Part shown: in pieces, positions 56,076 to 64,000 of the stretch | How positions within the stretch are numbered: the first letter of the stretch is position 1 | How the letters are laid out: each line of letters begins with the position of its first letter | Position numbers and translations under genes: made by a program | The notes under the pieces: model-generated | What the model saw: the letters and a program-made list of their open reading frames with translations, nothing else | What the model was told of the DNA's origin: nothing | The model's database searches: none | NCBI RefSeq assembly: GCF_029962605.1 | Contig: NZ_CP124750.1 | Location: forward strand, 558,001 to 622,000 | Origin: Serratia sarumanii | GTDB taxonomy: Bacteria; Pseudomonadota; Gammaproteobacteria; Enterobacterales; Enterobacteriaceae | Reading direction: 5' to 3' | Length of the DNA stretch: 64,000 nucleotides

Positions 56076-57275
56076 TCAACCCGGCGGCGAATCGGCCTTC
56101 GCCGCCGTTGTCAGCGCCTGCGGGCGGGTTCGCATCAGGATCGCCAACGCCAGCAGCAGCACGATGCCGGACAGCACGCCGTTTATCGTCAATCCCCCTG
56201 CATCCACCACCAGCCCGCCCGCCAGTGAACCGCAGGAAATCGCCAGATTAAACAGCGCGATATACAGCGAAGAGGCGACCTCGACCGCGTCGGGGGCCGC
56301 CTTGAGCATCCATGCCATCAGCGACACGGAAACGCCGCCGTAGGCGATGCCCCACAGCAGGAGGAAAGCGCCGCCGCTCAGCGGCGCGCGGCCCAGCAGC
56401 GGCAGCAGCAGGACGGCGAGCGCCAGCCCGAAGGCGATCAGCGCCAGGGTACGGCGCAGCCGTGTGGCGGCGGCCTGGCCGGCGATGAAATTCCCGACGA
56501 TACCGGCGACGCCGTAGGCGAACAGCAGCGGCCCCACCCAGCGGCTCTCGATGCCGGCGACCGTCTGCAGCAGCGGGCGGACAAAGGTGTAGGCCATAAA
56601 GTGGCCGGCGACCAGCAGAAACGTCAGCAGCAGCCCGAGGAGCAACCGGCGATTCGCGCGCTGCGCGGTGAACGACCGCCAGCTCACCGCCTGCGTGACC
56701 GGCAGCGGCGGCAGCACGCACAGCAGCAGGAGCAGGGTCAGCGCCGCCAGAACGGCGACGGCCAGAAACGCCATGCGCCAGCCCAGCGCTTCGCCGAGGA
56801 ACACCCCGAGCGGCACGCCGAGCACCGAGGCCGCCGCTACGCCGCCGAAGATGACGGACAGCGCCAATCCGACGGAGGCCGGCGGCACCAGACGTTCCGC
56901 CAATCCGCCGGCGATGGCCCAGATACCGCCGATGCAAAAGCCCAGCAGGATGCGCGCAGCGAACAGCAGCGCCATGGAGGTAGCGGCGGCGGCCAGCAGG
57001 TTGGCGGCGATCAGCAGTAGCAGAAAGACGATCAGCAGGCTGCGGCGATCTGTGCGCCGGGCGCCCAGCACCACCAGCGGGGCGAACAGCGCGGCGAACA
57101 GGGCAGGCAGGGAAATCAGCAGCCCGGCGCGGCCTATCGATGCGTTCAAGGTGCTGACTATCGGGGTCAGCAGCCCGACGGGCAGCATTTCTGCCGTGAC
57201 GACGGTAAAGGTGGATAGGCCGATGGCGAAGGTCGCCAGCCAGGGTTTTGCGCCGCCGGCTTGTAAGGCAATCAT
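56076..57275 (-). CDS. MFS transporter, sugar-efflux or drug-efflux type
   Basis: 399 residues, 12 helices, DHA1-like. FAIGLSTFTVVTAEMLPVGLLTPI and the loop GARRTDRRSLLIVFLLLLIAANLLAAAA (motif A) place it with AraJ/YdhP-like exporters. GGGAGAG lies before the ATG. It is divergent from a LysR gene 90 bases away, the usual arrangement for an exporter and its regulator. The substrate is unknown. Confidence 0.87.
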   Translation of the reverse strand: MIALQAGGAKPWLATFAIGLSTFTVVTAEMLPVGLLTPIVSTLNASIGRAGLLISLPALFAALFAPLVVLGARRTDRRSLLIVFLLLLIAANLLAAAATSMALLFAARILLGFCIGGIWAIAGGLAERLVPPASVGLALSVIFGGVAAASVLGVPLGVFLGEALGWRMAFLAVAVLAALTLLLLLCVLPPLPVTQAVSWRSFTAQRANRRLLLGLLLTFLLVAGHFMAYTFVRPLLQTVAGIESRWVGPLLFAYGVAGIVGNFIAGQAAATRLRRTLALIAFGLALAVLLLPLLGRAPLSGGAFLLLWGIAYGGVSVSLMAWMLKAAPDAVEVASSLYIALFNLAISCGSLAGGLVVDAGGLTINGVLSGIVLLLALAILMRTRPQALTTAAKADSPPG

Positions 57276-57365
57276 AATGACTCTCCCAACAGATGAAGAG
57301 CCTCAGTGTATCCGCGCCAAAATGGCTGATAAACTGGCCTGAATGCGCAACATTGGGGACAAATC

Positions 57366-58295
57366 GTGGCTAATTTACCGTCTATGCCGTTGGATAACCT
57401 GACCGACCTGCTGGTGTTCATTCGCGTCGCCGACGCCTGCAGCTTCACGCTGGCGGCCGAGAGGCTGGGCATCTCCCGCTCGGCGGCGGGCAAATGCGTG
57501 ATCCGATTGGAGGAGCGATTGGCCACCCGGTTGCTGCAGCGCACCACGCGCAGCGTCAGCCTGACCGAAGACGGCGCGGTGTTTTACGAGTATGCGCAGC
57601 GCATCCTGTCGCAGGCCGAAGAGGCGGAAACGGCGCTCAATACGCGGCGGCAAACCCCACGCGGGCGGCTGCGGCTGGATCTGCCGGTCTCGTTGGGGCG
57701 GTTGCATATCCTGCCGATTCTGCGGGAGTTTTTGGCGCAGTGGCCGGAGGTGGACGCCGACGTCAGCTTCTCCGACGATTACAGCGATCTGGTGCGCGAC
57801 GGCATCGACGTGGCTGTCCGCGTCGGCGGCAACGACGACAGCCGGCTGGTGCGGCGGGTGCTCGCGCCACATCGCCTGATCACCTGCGCGGCGCCGGATT
57901 ATCTGGCGCGGCACGGCACGCCTGCAAAACCGGAGGCGTTGGGCGATCACGAGACGCTGGTCTTCAGCCATCAGGGGCTGCCGGCGCCCTGGCGCTATTT
58001 GGTCAACGGCCAACTGCACGAACAGCCGGTGCGCGGCCGGATGCGTTTCAACAACGTCGAGGCCTTGCGGGATGCGGCCGTCGCCGGAGCCGGCCTGTGC
58101 CAGGTGGGGGCGTTTCTGGTCGGCGAGCAGATTGCGGCCGGCACGCTGGTGCCGGTGCTGGAGCGCTATTGCCGCCCGGGGCCGCCGATCTGCGCCGTCT
58201 ATCCCAGCCGGCGCCATCTTTCCCCCAAGGTGAAACTGTTCCTGGCGGCGATCGAACGGCGCTGGCAGGGCAAGGCGATTTGGGAAACCGCTTAG
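57366..58295 (+). CDS. LysR-family regulator divergent from an MFS exporter
   Basis: 309 residues. DNLTDLLVFIRVADACSFTLAAERLGISRSAAGKCVIRLEERLATRLLQRTTRSVSLTEDG is the winged helix; the effector domain follows (GRLRLDLPVSLGRLHILPILREFLAQWPEVDADVSFSDDYSDLVRDGIDVAVRVG). GTG at 57366 has GGGGACA upstream and is preferred to the later ATG at 57384, which has no ribosome site. It probably controls the divergent MFS gene. Confidence 0.87.
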   Translation: MANLPSMPLDNLTDLLVFIRVADACSFTLAAERLGISRSAAGKCVIRLEERLATRLLQRTTRSVSLTEDGAVFYEYAQRILSQAEEAETALNTRRQTPRGRLRLDLPVSLGRLHILPILREFLAQWPEVDADVSFSDDYSDLVRDGIDVAVRVGGNDDSRLVRRVLAPHRLITCAAPDYLARHGTPAKPEALGDHETLVFSHQGLPAPWRYLVNGQLHEQPVRGRMRFNNVEALRDAAVAGAGLCQVGAFLVGEQIAAGTLVPVLERYCRPGPPICAVYPSRRHLSPKVKLFLAAIERRWQGKAIWETA

Positions 58296-58305
58296 CGCGA
58301 GCGAT

Positions 58306-59502
58306 TCACGCCGCTTTCAAGGCCAGCGTTCGCCGCATTAAGCGGTAGCCGCCGGCCGCCACCAGCAGCACGATCAGCCCGGCGGTGAGCGTGACGCCGA
58401 AGCCGGCCGCTATCCCGGCGGCATCGATCGCCAGGCCCGCCAATGCGGCGCCGAGCGCCACCCCTATCCCCAGACCGGTGACCATCCAGGTCAACCCCTC
58501 CGTCAGCCGGGAGGGCGGCACGATGTTTTCAACCAGCCCCATGGCAATGATCATGGTCGGCGCAAAAAACAGTCCGGCGACAAACATCGCCGCCGCCAGC
58601 GTCAAGACATCGTGTACCCACAGCAGCGGCAGGGTGGTGAAGGCGGTGGCGAACGCTGCGTATAAGAACAGGCGAGGCAAGGGGACGGGGATCTTCATTG
58701 CGCCGAAAATCAGCCCAGCCAGGCAGGAGCCGAACGCGTAAACCGACAGCACGATGCTGGCGGCGGCCGGCTGTCCTTGCTGCTCGGCGAAAGCCACGCT
58801 GATGACGTCCACGGTGCCGACGATGGTGCCCAGGGCGATCAGCGCCAGCAGCAGGATCTGCATTGACGGCATGGCCAGGATGGCGCGCTGCCGCTGGTTA
58901 TTGCGGGTGTAGACCGGGGGCTGAGTGCTTTTTTGCGAGGCGAATGCCGCAACGCCCGCCACCAGAAGCAGCGCGGCCACCAGAGGGCCGGCTTCTGGGA
59001 AGAGTGAAACGCTAAGCCCCACGGCGATCGGTGGGCCGACGATAAAGGCCACTTCATCTAACACGGACTCGAATGAAAATGCCGTGTGCAGCTGTGGCGT
59101 GCCGCGATAAATTTCGCTCCAGCGGGCTCTGACCATCGCGGAGATGCTGGGCATGCCGCCCGCGAGCGCGGCGAAGACGAACAGCGTCCAGTCCGGCGCC
59201 CGATAGTGGGTGCAGAGCAACAGCAGTAGCAGGGCGAGCGTGCTGATCCCGGTGGCATACGGCAGCACGCGGCTTTGGCCGTGACGATCCGCCGCGCGCG
59301 CGATTTGCGGCGCAAGCAGCGCCATGGAAAAGGCGAACGTCGCCGCCACCGCGCCCGCCAACCAATAAGAGCCGCGTACCTGTGAGAGCATGGTGATGAT
59401 GCCGATACCGGTCATCGAGACCGGCAGGCGCGCGATCAGCCCGGCAGAGGAAAACGCCTTGCTGCCCGGGGCGTTGAACAGGTTGAAATAAGGATTTGCC
59501 AT
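58306..59502 (-). CDS. MFS transporter under TetR control
   Basis: 398 residues, about 12 helices, related to EntS-like or drug-exporting MFS proteins (ARAADRHGQSRVLPYATGISTLALLLLLLCTHYRAPDWTLFVFAALAGGMPSISAMVRARWSE). It stands divergent from a TetR gene with strong palindromes in between, so it is probably induced by the compound it exports. The substrate is unknown. It is tail-to-tail with the LysR gene. Confidence 0.87.
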   Translation of the reverse strand: MANPYFNLFNAPGSKAFSSAGLIARLPVSMTGIGIITMLSQVRGSYWLAGAVAATFAFSMALLAPQIARAADRHGQSRVLPYATGISTLALLLLLLCTHYRAPDWTLFVFAALAGGMPSISAMVRARWSEIYRGTPQLHTAFSFESVLDEVAFIVGPPIAVGLSVSLFPEAGPLVAALLLVAGVAAFASQKSTQPPVYTRNNQRQRAILAMPSMQILLLALIALGTIVGTVDVISVAFAEQQGQPAAASIVLSVYAFGSCLAGLIFGAMKIPVPLPRLFLYAAFATAFTTLPLLWVHDVLTLAAAMFVAGLFFAPTMIIAMGLVENIVPPSRLTEGLTWMVTGLGIGVALGAALAGLAIDAAGIAAGFGVTLTAGLIVLLVAAGGYRLMRRTLALKAA

Positions 59503-59550
59503 GGAAAGGGCTCCAGAAGTTGGCGGCTCAGTATTCGCTCAATGGCCATC

Positions 59551-59603
59551 ATTGACATACGCCACGTATGTTACGTTAATTGACATACATGGTGTATGTC
59601 AAT
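59551..59603. promoter_or_regulatory. Two TetR-type operators between MFS and tetR genes
   Basis: Site 2 (59579-59603) is a perfect inverted repeat with 11-base arms ATTGACATACA and TGTATGTCAAT around TGG. Site 1 (59551-59575) repeats ATTGACATACG with a weaker second arm (CGTATGT). Centres are 28 bases apart. The position between the divergent genes suits repression of both. Confidence 0.75.
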
Positions 59604-59639
59604 TATAACGTTCATCAATAACGAGGTGGGAGTGGACCC

Positions 59640-60236
59640 ATGGCACGTAAAGCGCGCGCAGAAATGATTGAAGAAACCCGACAAAAACTGGTGGCGGCCG
59701 CCCGTCAGCAGTTCGGCAGCGTGGGGTATGCCGAGACGGTGATGGATGAACTCACCGCGCAAGCCGGCATGACGCGCGGTGCGCTCTATCACCATTTTGG
59801 CGATAAAAAGGGGTTGTTCCTGGCGGTTGTGAAGGCGATTGATGCTGAAATGGATGCGCGTCTTGCCGACATTACCGCGCGTACGGCGGATGACTGGGAG
59901 GCGTTTGCGGCGCGTTGTCGCGGTTATTTGATCATGATGACGGAGCCGCAAGCGCAACGCATTTTGTTGCGCGATTCACCTTCGGTGCTGGGGGCTGAAT
60001 ATTTGCAGGCCAGTAAGCTGCAATGCATTGTCTGGATGACGGGCGCATTGCAGGCGTTGATGGCGCAGGGGCGCATCGCCGTCGCCGAGCCGGAATCGCT
60101 GGCGCATTTGATCAACGGCGGCCTGATGGATGCCGCGCTTTGGATCGCGCACCAGCCGGATGAGAAAACCGCTTTGGAGCAGGCGTTGGCCGGTTTGTCG
60201 CTGTTGCTGAACGGCTTGCGGCCAATGGCCGCTTAA
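59640..60236 (+). CDS. TetR-family repressor
   Basis: 198 residues. The N-terminal HTH (RQKLVAAARQQFGSVGYAETVMDELTAQAGMTRGALYHHFGDKKGLFLAVVKAID) is classical for TetR; the C-terminal ligand domain is helical. It is divergent from the MFS gene and has two operators within 90 bases of its start. GGTGGGAG precedes the ATG. Likely an efflux repressor and its own repressor. Confidence 0.88.
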   Translation: MARKARAEMIEETRQKLVAAARQQFGSVGYAETVMDELTAQAGMTRGALYHHFGDKKGLFLAVVKAIDAEMDARLADITARTADDWEAFAARCRGYLIMMTEPQAQRILLRDSPSVLGAEYLQASKLQCIVWMTGALQALMAQGRIAVAEPESLAHLINGGLMDAALWIAHQPDEKTALEQALAGLSLLLNGLRPMAA

Positions 60237-60249
60237 CCGGGCAGGGTAT

Positions 60250-61335
60250 TTACTCCTGCGGCAGCAGCAGGGCGGGCTGGACGTTTTGCGCCAGCTGAAT
60301 ATTGTTGCGGCCGCTGTGCTTCGCCAGATAGAGCGCGGCGTCGGCCGCGCCGATCGCCGATTCGACGTCCAGTTTTTCCAATGCCGAGATGCCGGCGCTG
60401 AGCGTCAGCGTACCGCTGTGCTGCGGGCTGGCGCCGTGCGGGATATTCAGTTCCGCCACCCGTTGGCGCACCCGTTCGGCCAGCTGCGCCGCGTAGCCTT
60501 CGTGCACGTTGGTCAGCAGCACCAAAAACTCTTCCCCGCCGTAGCGCACCACGATGTCGCGCGAACGCACCGCATCGCGGATGGCGATCGCCACCTGCAC
60601 CAGCGCCCGGTCGCCCATGGCGTGGCCGTAGCTGTCGTTGTAGACCTTGAAGTGGTCGATATCCAGCAGCAGCACGTAGTGGCGGCCGGTTTGCGGTTCC
60701 AGCAGCATGTTGATCTTATTCTCCAGCCCGCGGCGGTTATAAAGGCCGGTCAGGGGATCGAGCATGCTCAAATTATTGAATTTGTCCCGCTCGTTATACA
60801 GGTTGGCCACCAGCGCGTGGGTAAAGATTTCACTGCGTTTCAACATCAGGTGATGAATGGAGAAAGCGATAATAGGCAATAGCGTGGTGAATAATATCCG
60901 CGAGGTATTATGCATACCGTCTAAAGCCAGGATCATCATTGCGGAAGGCACAGCGTGTAAACAAAATGCGGTAAAGTTGTCCGTCAGAGAAATAGCGCTG
61001 ATAAAAAAGATGCTGAACAAACTAATTAATAAAAAATCTTGGTTATTCGGCAGGCAATATTGACTTTTAACGTAGATATGCGCAGCCCACAGCAGGCCGA
61101 GCACGCTGGCGAACAGGTTGAGTTTGTACAGGTATTGCCGCGGCGTATGCAGAGAAAATAGCGCCGCCGCCAGACAAAATAACGGGATGCATAATAAAGG
61201 CAGAGTAAAAGAAGGGACATCCCTAAAAGGGAACAATAACGTAAATATGGAAGAGGCGGCATTCATCATTAGAAAAAGAAATAATGCCAGGCGCTGCTTG
61301 CTGTTCAGTAATTCCTGATAAGAACGGGCGTTCAT
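60250..61335 (-). CDS. Membrane diguanylate cyclase (GGDEF)
   Basis: 361 residues. About six hydrophobic helices (residues 15-180) form an MASE-like sensor, followed by a GGDEF domain with LDPLTGLYNRRGLE, LLLDIDHFKVYNDSYGHAMGD and the active loop RYGGEEF. The inhibitory RxxD site (RSRD) lies five residues before GGEEF, so product inhibition by c-di-GMP is expected. The start MNARSYQELL is preferred, though no clear Shine-Dalgarno is seen. The N-terminal half is lower in GC than the catalytic half. Confidence 0.88.
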   Translation of the reverse strand: MNARSYQELLNSKQRLALFLFLMMNAASSIFTLLFPFRDVPSFTLPLLCIPLFCLAAALFSLHTPRQYLYKLNLFASVLGLLWAAHIYVKSQYCLPNNQDFLLISLFSIFFISAISLTDNFTAFCLHAVPSAMMILALDGMHNTSRILFTTLLPIIAFSIHHLMLKRSEIFTHALVANLYNERDKFNNLSMLDPLTGLYNRRGLENKINMLLEPQTGRHYVLLLDIDHFKVYNDSYGHAMGDRALVQVAIAIRDAVRSRDIVVRYGGEEFLVLLTNVHEGYAAQLAERVRQRVAELNIPHGASPQHSGTLTLSAGISALEKLDVESAIGAADAALYLAKHSGRNNIQLAQNVQPALLLPQE

Positions 61336-61594
61336 ACGGAGGTCACTCTTTGCAAAGTCGTACTGTCGAATAATTAAGGTTGAGAAGCATTCCCTTGGCG
61401 CGAAATATCCACTTGAATTGCATGGTTGACCGTTGTGATTATTATCATGCAAACAGGACTAGGAATTTTCTTATGTCAAATTATCATTTTTTCCTGCTGG
61501 TGTCATCTGGGTTTGGTCATCGCAGCGAAAATGATGCGGCGGCCAAAAAAGTGTTATATGATATTGGTTATCATTATCACTTGAGGGGGTTGTC

Positions 61595-61879
61595 ATGCTC
61601 ACTGCCATGATTGCCGCATGCGGGCTGTGGGGCGTCAGCTGGTGCCTCGGCGATCGCCTGGCCAGCGCCTGGGGCGTTTTGCTGCCATGCGCGCTGATGC
61701 CGCTGCTGGCCTTGATCGATCTCGATATGATGCAGCTGCGCAGCCTGATCGTGATAGCGATGTTGGCGACGCTGGTGATGCTGTTCAACAGCCGGCTGCG
61801 TCATTATCTGCTGCTGCCTTCCTGCATGGCGCTGGCGGGCGGCCTGGCGGCGGTCAGCCTCAACTTCAACTTCGGGTAA
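61595..61879 (+). CDS. Small membrane protein (possibly DUF1435)
   Basis: 94 residues with three hydrophobic helices (about 1-20, 25-42, 47-64 and a short fourth near the end). GAGGGGG precedes the ATG. LLPCALMPLLALIDLDMMQLRSLIVIAMLATLVMLFNSRLRHYLLLP reminds me of the DUF1435 group found in enterics, but I cannot confirm it. No function is known to me. A terminator follows 20 bases after the stop. Confidence 0.7.
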   Translation: MLTAMIAACGLWGVSWCLGDRLASAWGVLLPCALMPLLALIDLDMMQLRSLIVIAMLATLVMLFNSRLRHYLLLPSCMALAGGLAAVSLNFNFG

Positions 61880-61899
61880 AACGCCGGAAACGGCAAAAC

Positions 61900-61918
61900 C
61901 ACGCTTAGGCGTGTTTTT
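61900..61918 (+). terminator. Terminator after the small membrane protein gene
   Basis: CACGC-TTAG-GCGTG stem-loop followed by TTTTT. Confidence 0.85.
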
Positions 61919-61968
61919 CATCAATGCGTTGGGATTTTTTCGAAGGAACTACCGGAGAGATCATCAAT

Positions 61969-62055
61969 TGGTGCGAAGAGAGGGACTTGAACCCTCACGT
62001 CCGTAAGGACACTAACACCTGAAGCTAGCGCGTCTACCAATTCCGCCACCTTCGC
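61969..62055 (-). tRNA. tRNA-Leu(CAG), copy 3 in transcription order
   Basis: 87 nt with encoded CCA. The minus strand starts GCGAAGGTGGCGGAATTGG; the anticodon loop is TTCAGGT between stems CTAGC and GTTAG, giving anticodon CAG; a long variable arm and GGTTCAAGTC T-loop follow. Matches E. coli leuPQV/leuT tRNAs closely. Confidence 0.97.
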
Positions 62056-62097
62056 ACAGTCGATGTTGTTGCTTTGATTTATATTACGTCGCCAGCG

Positions 62098-62184
62098 TGG
62101 TGCGAAGAGAGGGACTTGAACCCTCACGTCCGTAAGAACACTAACACCTGAAGCTAGCGCGTCTACCAATTCCGCCACCTTCGC
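62098..62184 (-). tRNA. tRNA-Leu(CAG), copy 2
   Basis: 87 nt with encoded CCA; same as the neighbouring copies except for one base in the variable arm (GTTCTTAC instead of GTCCTTAC on the RNA strand). Confidence 0.97.
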
Positions 62185-62220
62185 ATCGATGCTGAGTGCA
62201 ATATAAATCATGTGGTTATT

Positions 62221-62307
62221 TGGTGCGAAGAGAGGGACTTGAACCCTCACGTCCGTAAGGACACTAACACCTGAAGCTAGCGCGTCTACCAATTCCGCCA
62301 CCTTCGC
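62221..62307 (-). tRNA. tRNA-Leu(CAG), copy 1 (promoter-proximal)
   Basis: 87 nt with encoded CCA, identical to the copy at 61969-62055. It is nearest to the promoter at 62349-62376. Confidence 0.97.
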
Positions 62308-62348
62308 GTACCAGAAACATTACCGGAGTAACGTTACCACGGAGGCGA

Positions 62349-62376
62349 ATTCTAGAGATTTTGGCGGGCACGTCAA
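62349..62376 (-). promoter_or_regulatory. Strong promoter of the tRNA-Leu operon
   Basis: On the minus strand TTGACG (62371-62376) and TAGAAT (62349-62354) are separated by 16 bases; TCGCCTCC follows the -10 box, a GC-rich discriminator of the kind that gives growth-rate control to stable RNA promoters. Confidence 0.8.
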
Positions 62377-62379
62377 CAG

Positions 62380-63324
62380 TTATTTCCCCGCATTGCGGGC
62401 GTTTGCTGGAAAAACAGCCATATCGCCGCTTTTCCGCTGGTCAAACAGCCAAATCAGCCAATCAATCAACACCCTGACCCGTGGCGCCAGGAAACGGCCG
62501 GGCGGATACATGATGTAAATCGGCATCGGCGGCGGCGGCGTGTCCGCCAGCACTTCCACCAGTTCGCCCCGTTCCAGCCAGGGGGCAAGCGAATAGCGCG
62601 CCGCCTGAATCAACCCCATGCCGGCCCGCGCGCCGGCGATGTAGGCGTCGGCGCCGCTGACGCTCAGCCGGGCGGGCAGCTCGCGCAGTTCCACTTTGCC
62701 GCCGCGGCAGAATTCCAGCGGGTAATCGCGGTTGCTGGCCAGGGAAAAATACCCTACCGCGCGGTGCGGCTCCAGGCTATCAATGTCGCGTGGCATGCCG
62801 CAGGCCTGCAGGTAAGCGGGAGAAGCGCAGGTGACCTGTGGCAGCTGGGCGATGCGCCGCGCCACCAGGCTGTCGTCTTCGGTTTCCCAGGCGCGCAGCA
62901 CGCAGTCCACGCCTTCGCGCAACAGATCGACGTGGGTGTCGTTGGCGCCCAGCGCCAGCGTGATGTCGGGATAGCGGCGGTAAAAGTCGTCCAGTGCCGG
63001 AATGACAATCTGGCGCGCCAGCGAATGGGGCATATCGATGCGCACTTTGCCGGACGGCTGCAGCTTATGGTGGCTGAACAGCGTGTCCGCCTCCTCAAGC
63101 GCCCCCAGCAACTGTACGCAGCGTTGATAGTAGAGGCTGCCTTCGCTGGTCACCTGCACCTGGCGGGTGGTGCGGATCAGCAGGCGCACGCCCAGCCGCT
63201 GCTCCAGCCGTTTCAACGCGTTGCTGACCGTGGCGCGCGGCAGCTGCAGGCGCTCGGCCGCCCGGCTGAAGCTGCCCAGTTCGACGATGCGGGTAAAAAT
63301 GCGCATGGCTTGAACCTGATCCAT
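62380..63324 (-). CDS. LysR-family regulator, divergent from an aldo/keto reductase
   Basis: 314 residues. QAMRIFTRIVELGSFSRAAERLQLPRATVSNALKRLEQRLGVRLLIRTTRQVQVTSEGSLYYQRC is the winged helix; the effector domain begins near SGKVRIDMPHSLARQIVIPAL. The start MDQVQAM follows GGAG, while the longer open frame upstream crosses the promoter. The divergent aldo/keto reductase 118 bases away is the likely target, as in many LysR/AKR pairs. The stop is close to the tRNA promoter. Confidence 0.88.
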   Translation of the reverse strand: MDQVQAMRIFTRIVELGSFSRAAERLQLPRATVSNALKRLEQRLGVRLLIRTTRQVQVTSEGSLYYQRCVQLLGALEEADTLFSHHKLQPSGKVRIDMPHSLARQIVIPALDDFYRRYPDITLALGANDTHVDLLREGVDCVLRAWETEDDSLVARRIAQLPQVTCASPAYLQACGMPRDIDSLEPHRAVGYFSLASNRDYPLEFCRGGKVELRELPARLSVSGADAYIAGARAGMGLIQAARYSLAPWLERGELVEVLADTPPPPMPIYIMYPPGRFLAPRVRVLIDWLIWLFDQRKSGDMAVFPANARNAGK

Positions 63325-63442
63325 GTCCACTCCGGATTGTTGGTGATTTTTGAACAGTGATGTGCAATCTGCATTATTTATCTTTGTAGCGTAAACAACC
63401 AGACTTTGCTTCGTTATCCGTTCATCGCATGAGGGCAGCACA

Positions 63443-64000
<558 letters not shown>

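Noticed and set aside
61473..61610. 45-residue open frame upstream of the small membrane protein
   Set aside because: There is a modest AGGA before its ATG and it overlaps the next start, so a leader peptide is conceivable, but composition is not protein-like and no repeat codons suggest attenuation.
61921..62301. Open frame of 126 residues with a three-fold internal repeat (EVAELVDALASGVSVLTDVRVQVPLFAP)
   Set aside because: The repeat is the translation of the three tandem tRNA-Leu genes, not a protein.

Overview
The window reads as a chromosomal segment of a Serratia-like enterobacterium, most like S. marcescens. The evidence is the high GC coding sequence, three ERIC elements, LdtB, AmpH and hpa proteins close to their E. 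coli counterparts, and three tandem tRNA-Leu(CAG) genes. The assignment rests on recognition, not on a database search. The window opens inside a 3-hydroxybutyrate-dehydrogenase-like gene and closes inside an aldo/keto reductase gene.

Layout. 1-6300: SDR 3' end, outer-membrane porin, AraC regulator, Rob-like regulator, the L,D-transpeptidase LdtB, and a low-GC toxin-antitoxin pair. 6540-11950: a self-contained TonB cassette (exbD, tonB, receptor, exbB) ending in an exported phospholipase-D-family protein. 11950-18680: DmpA/BapA-type peptidase, APC permease, CoA-acylating semialdehyde dehydrogenase and omega-transaminase with a divergent LysR, fitting catabolism of beta-amino acids or beta-peptides. 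18840-34830: an amine-catabolism-like region with an iron alcohol dehydrogenase, two LuxR-type regulators, an FAD amine-oxidase-like enzyme plus cupin, lipase, class II deacetylase plus MFS, Ser-type sulfatase plus its radical-SAM maturase, APC permease, SDRs and MoaF. 34885-47616: a complete 4-hydroxyphenylacetate (hpa) cluster in the order R-G1-G2-E-D-F-H-I-X-A-B-C, interrupted between G2 and E by an IS605-type tnpB element. 47650-49677: AmpH and a GntR/FCD regulator. 49913-56074: a full non-phosphorylating L-fucose pathway. 56076-61879: two MFS/regulator pairs, a diguanylate cyclase and a small membrane protein. 61969-62307: three tRNA-Leu genes. 62380-64000: LysR divergent from the aldo/keto reductase.

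How it works together. Aromatic amines or their sulfates could be taken up and processed by the sulfatase/MoaF region, and the resulting 4-hydroxyphenylacetate sent through hpa to pyruvate and succinate semialdehyde. Two sequence signals tie these parts together. One is a 16-bp TTAAG-centred palindrome with a fixed distance to a -10 box upstream of the FAD oxidoreductase, the sulfatase and the APC permease. The other is an 18-bp TCATTAAT-type palindrome found both in front of hpaG1 and in the luxR-sulfatase intergenic region. The tnpB element appears to have supplied the present stop codon of hpaG2.
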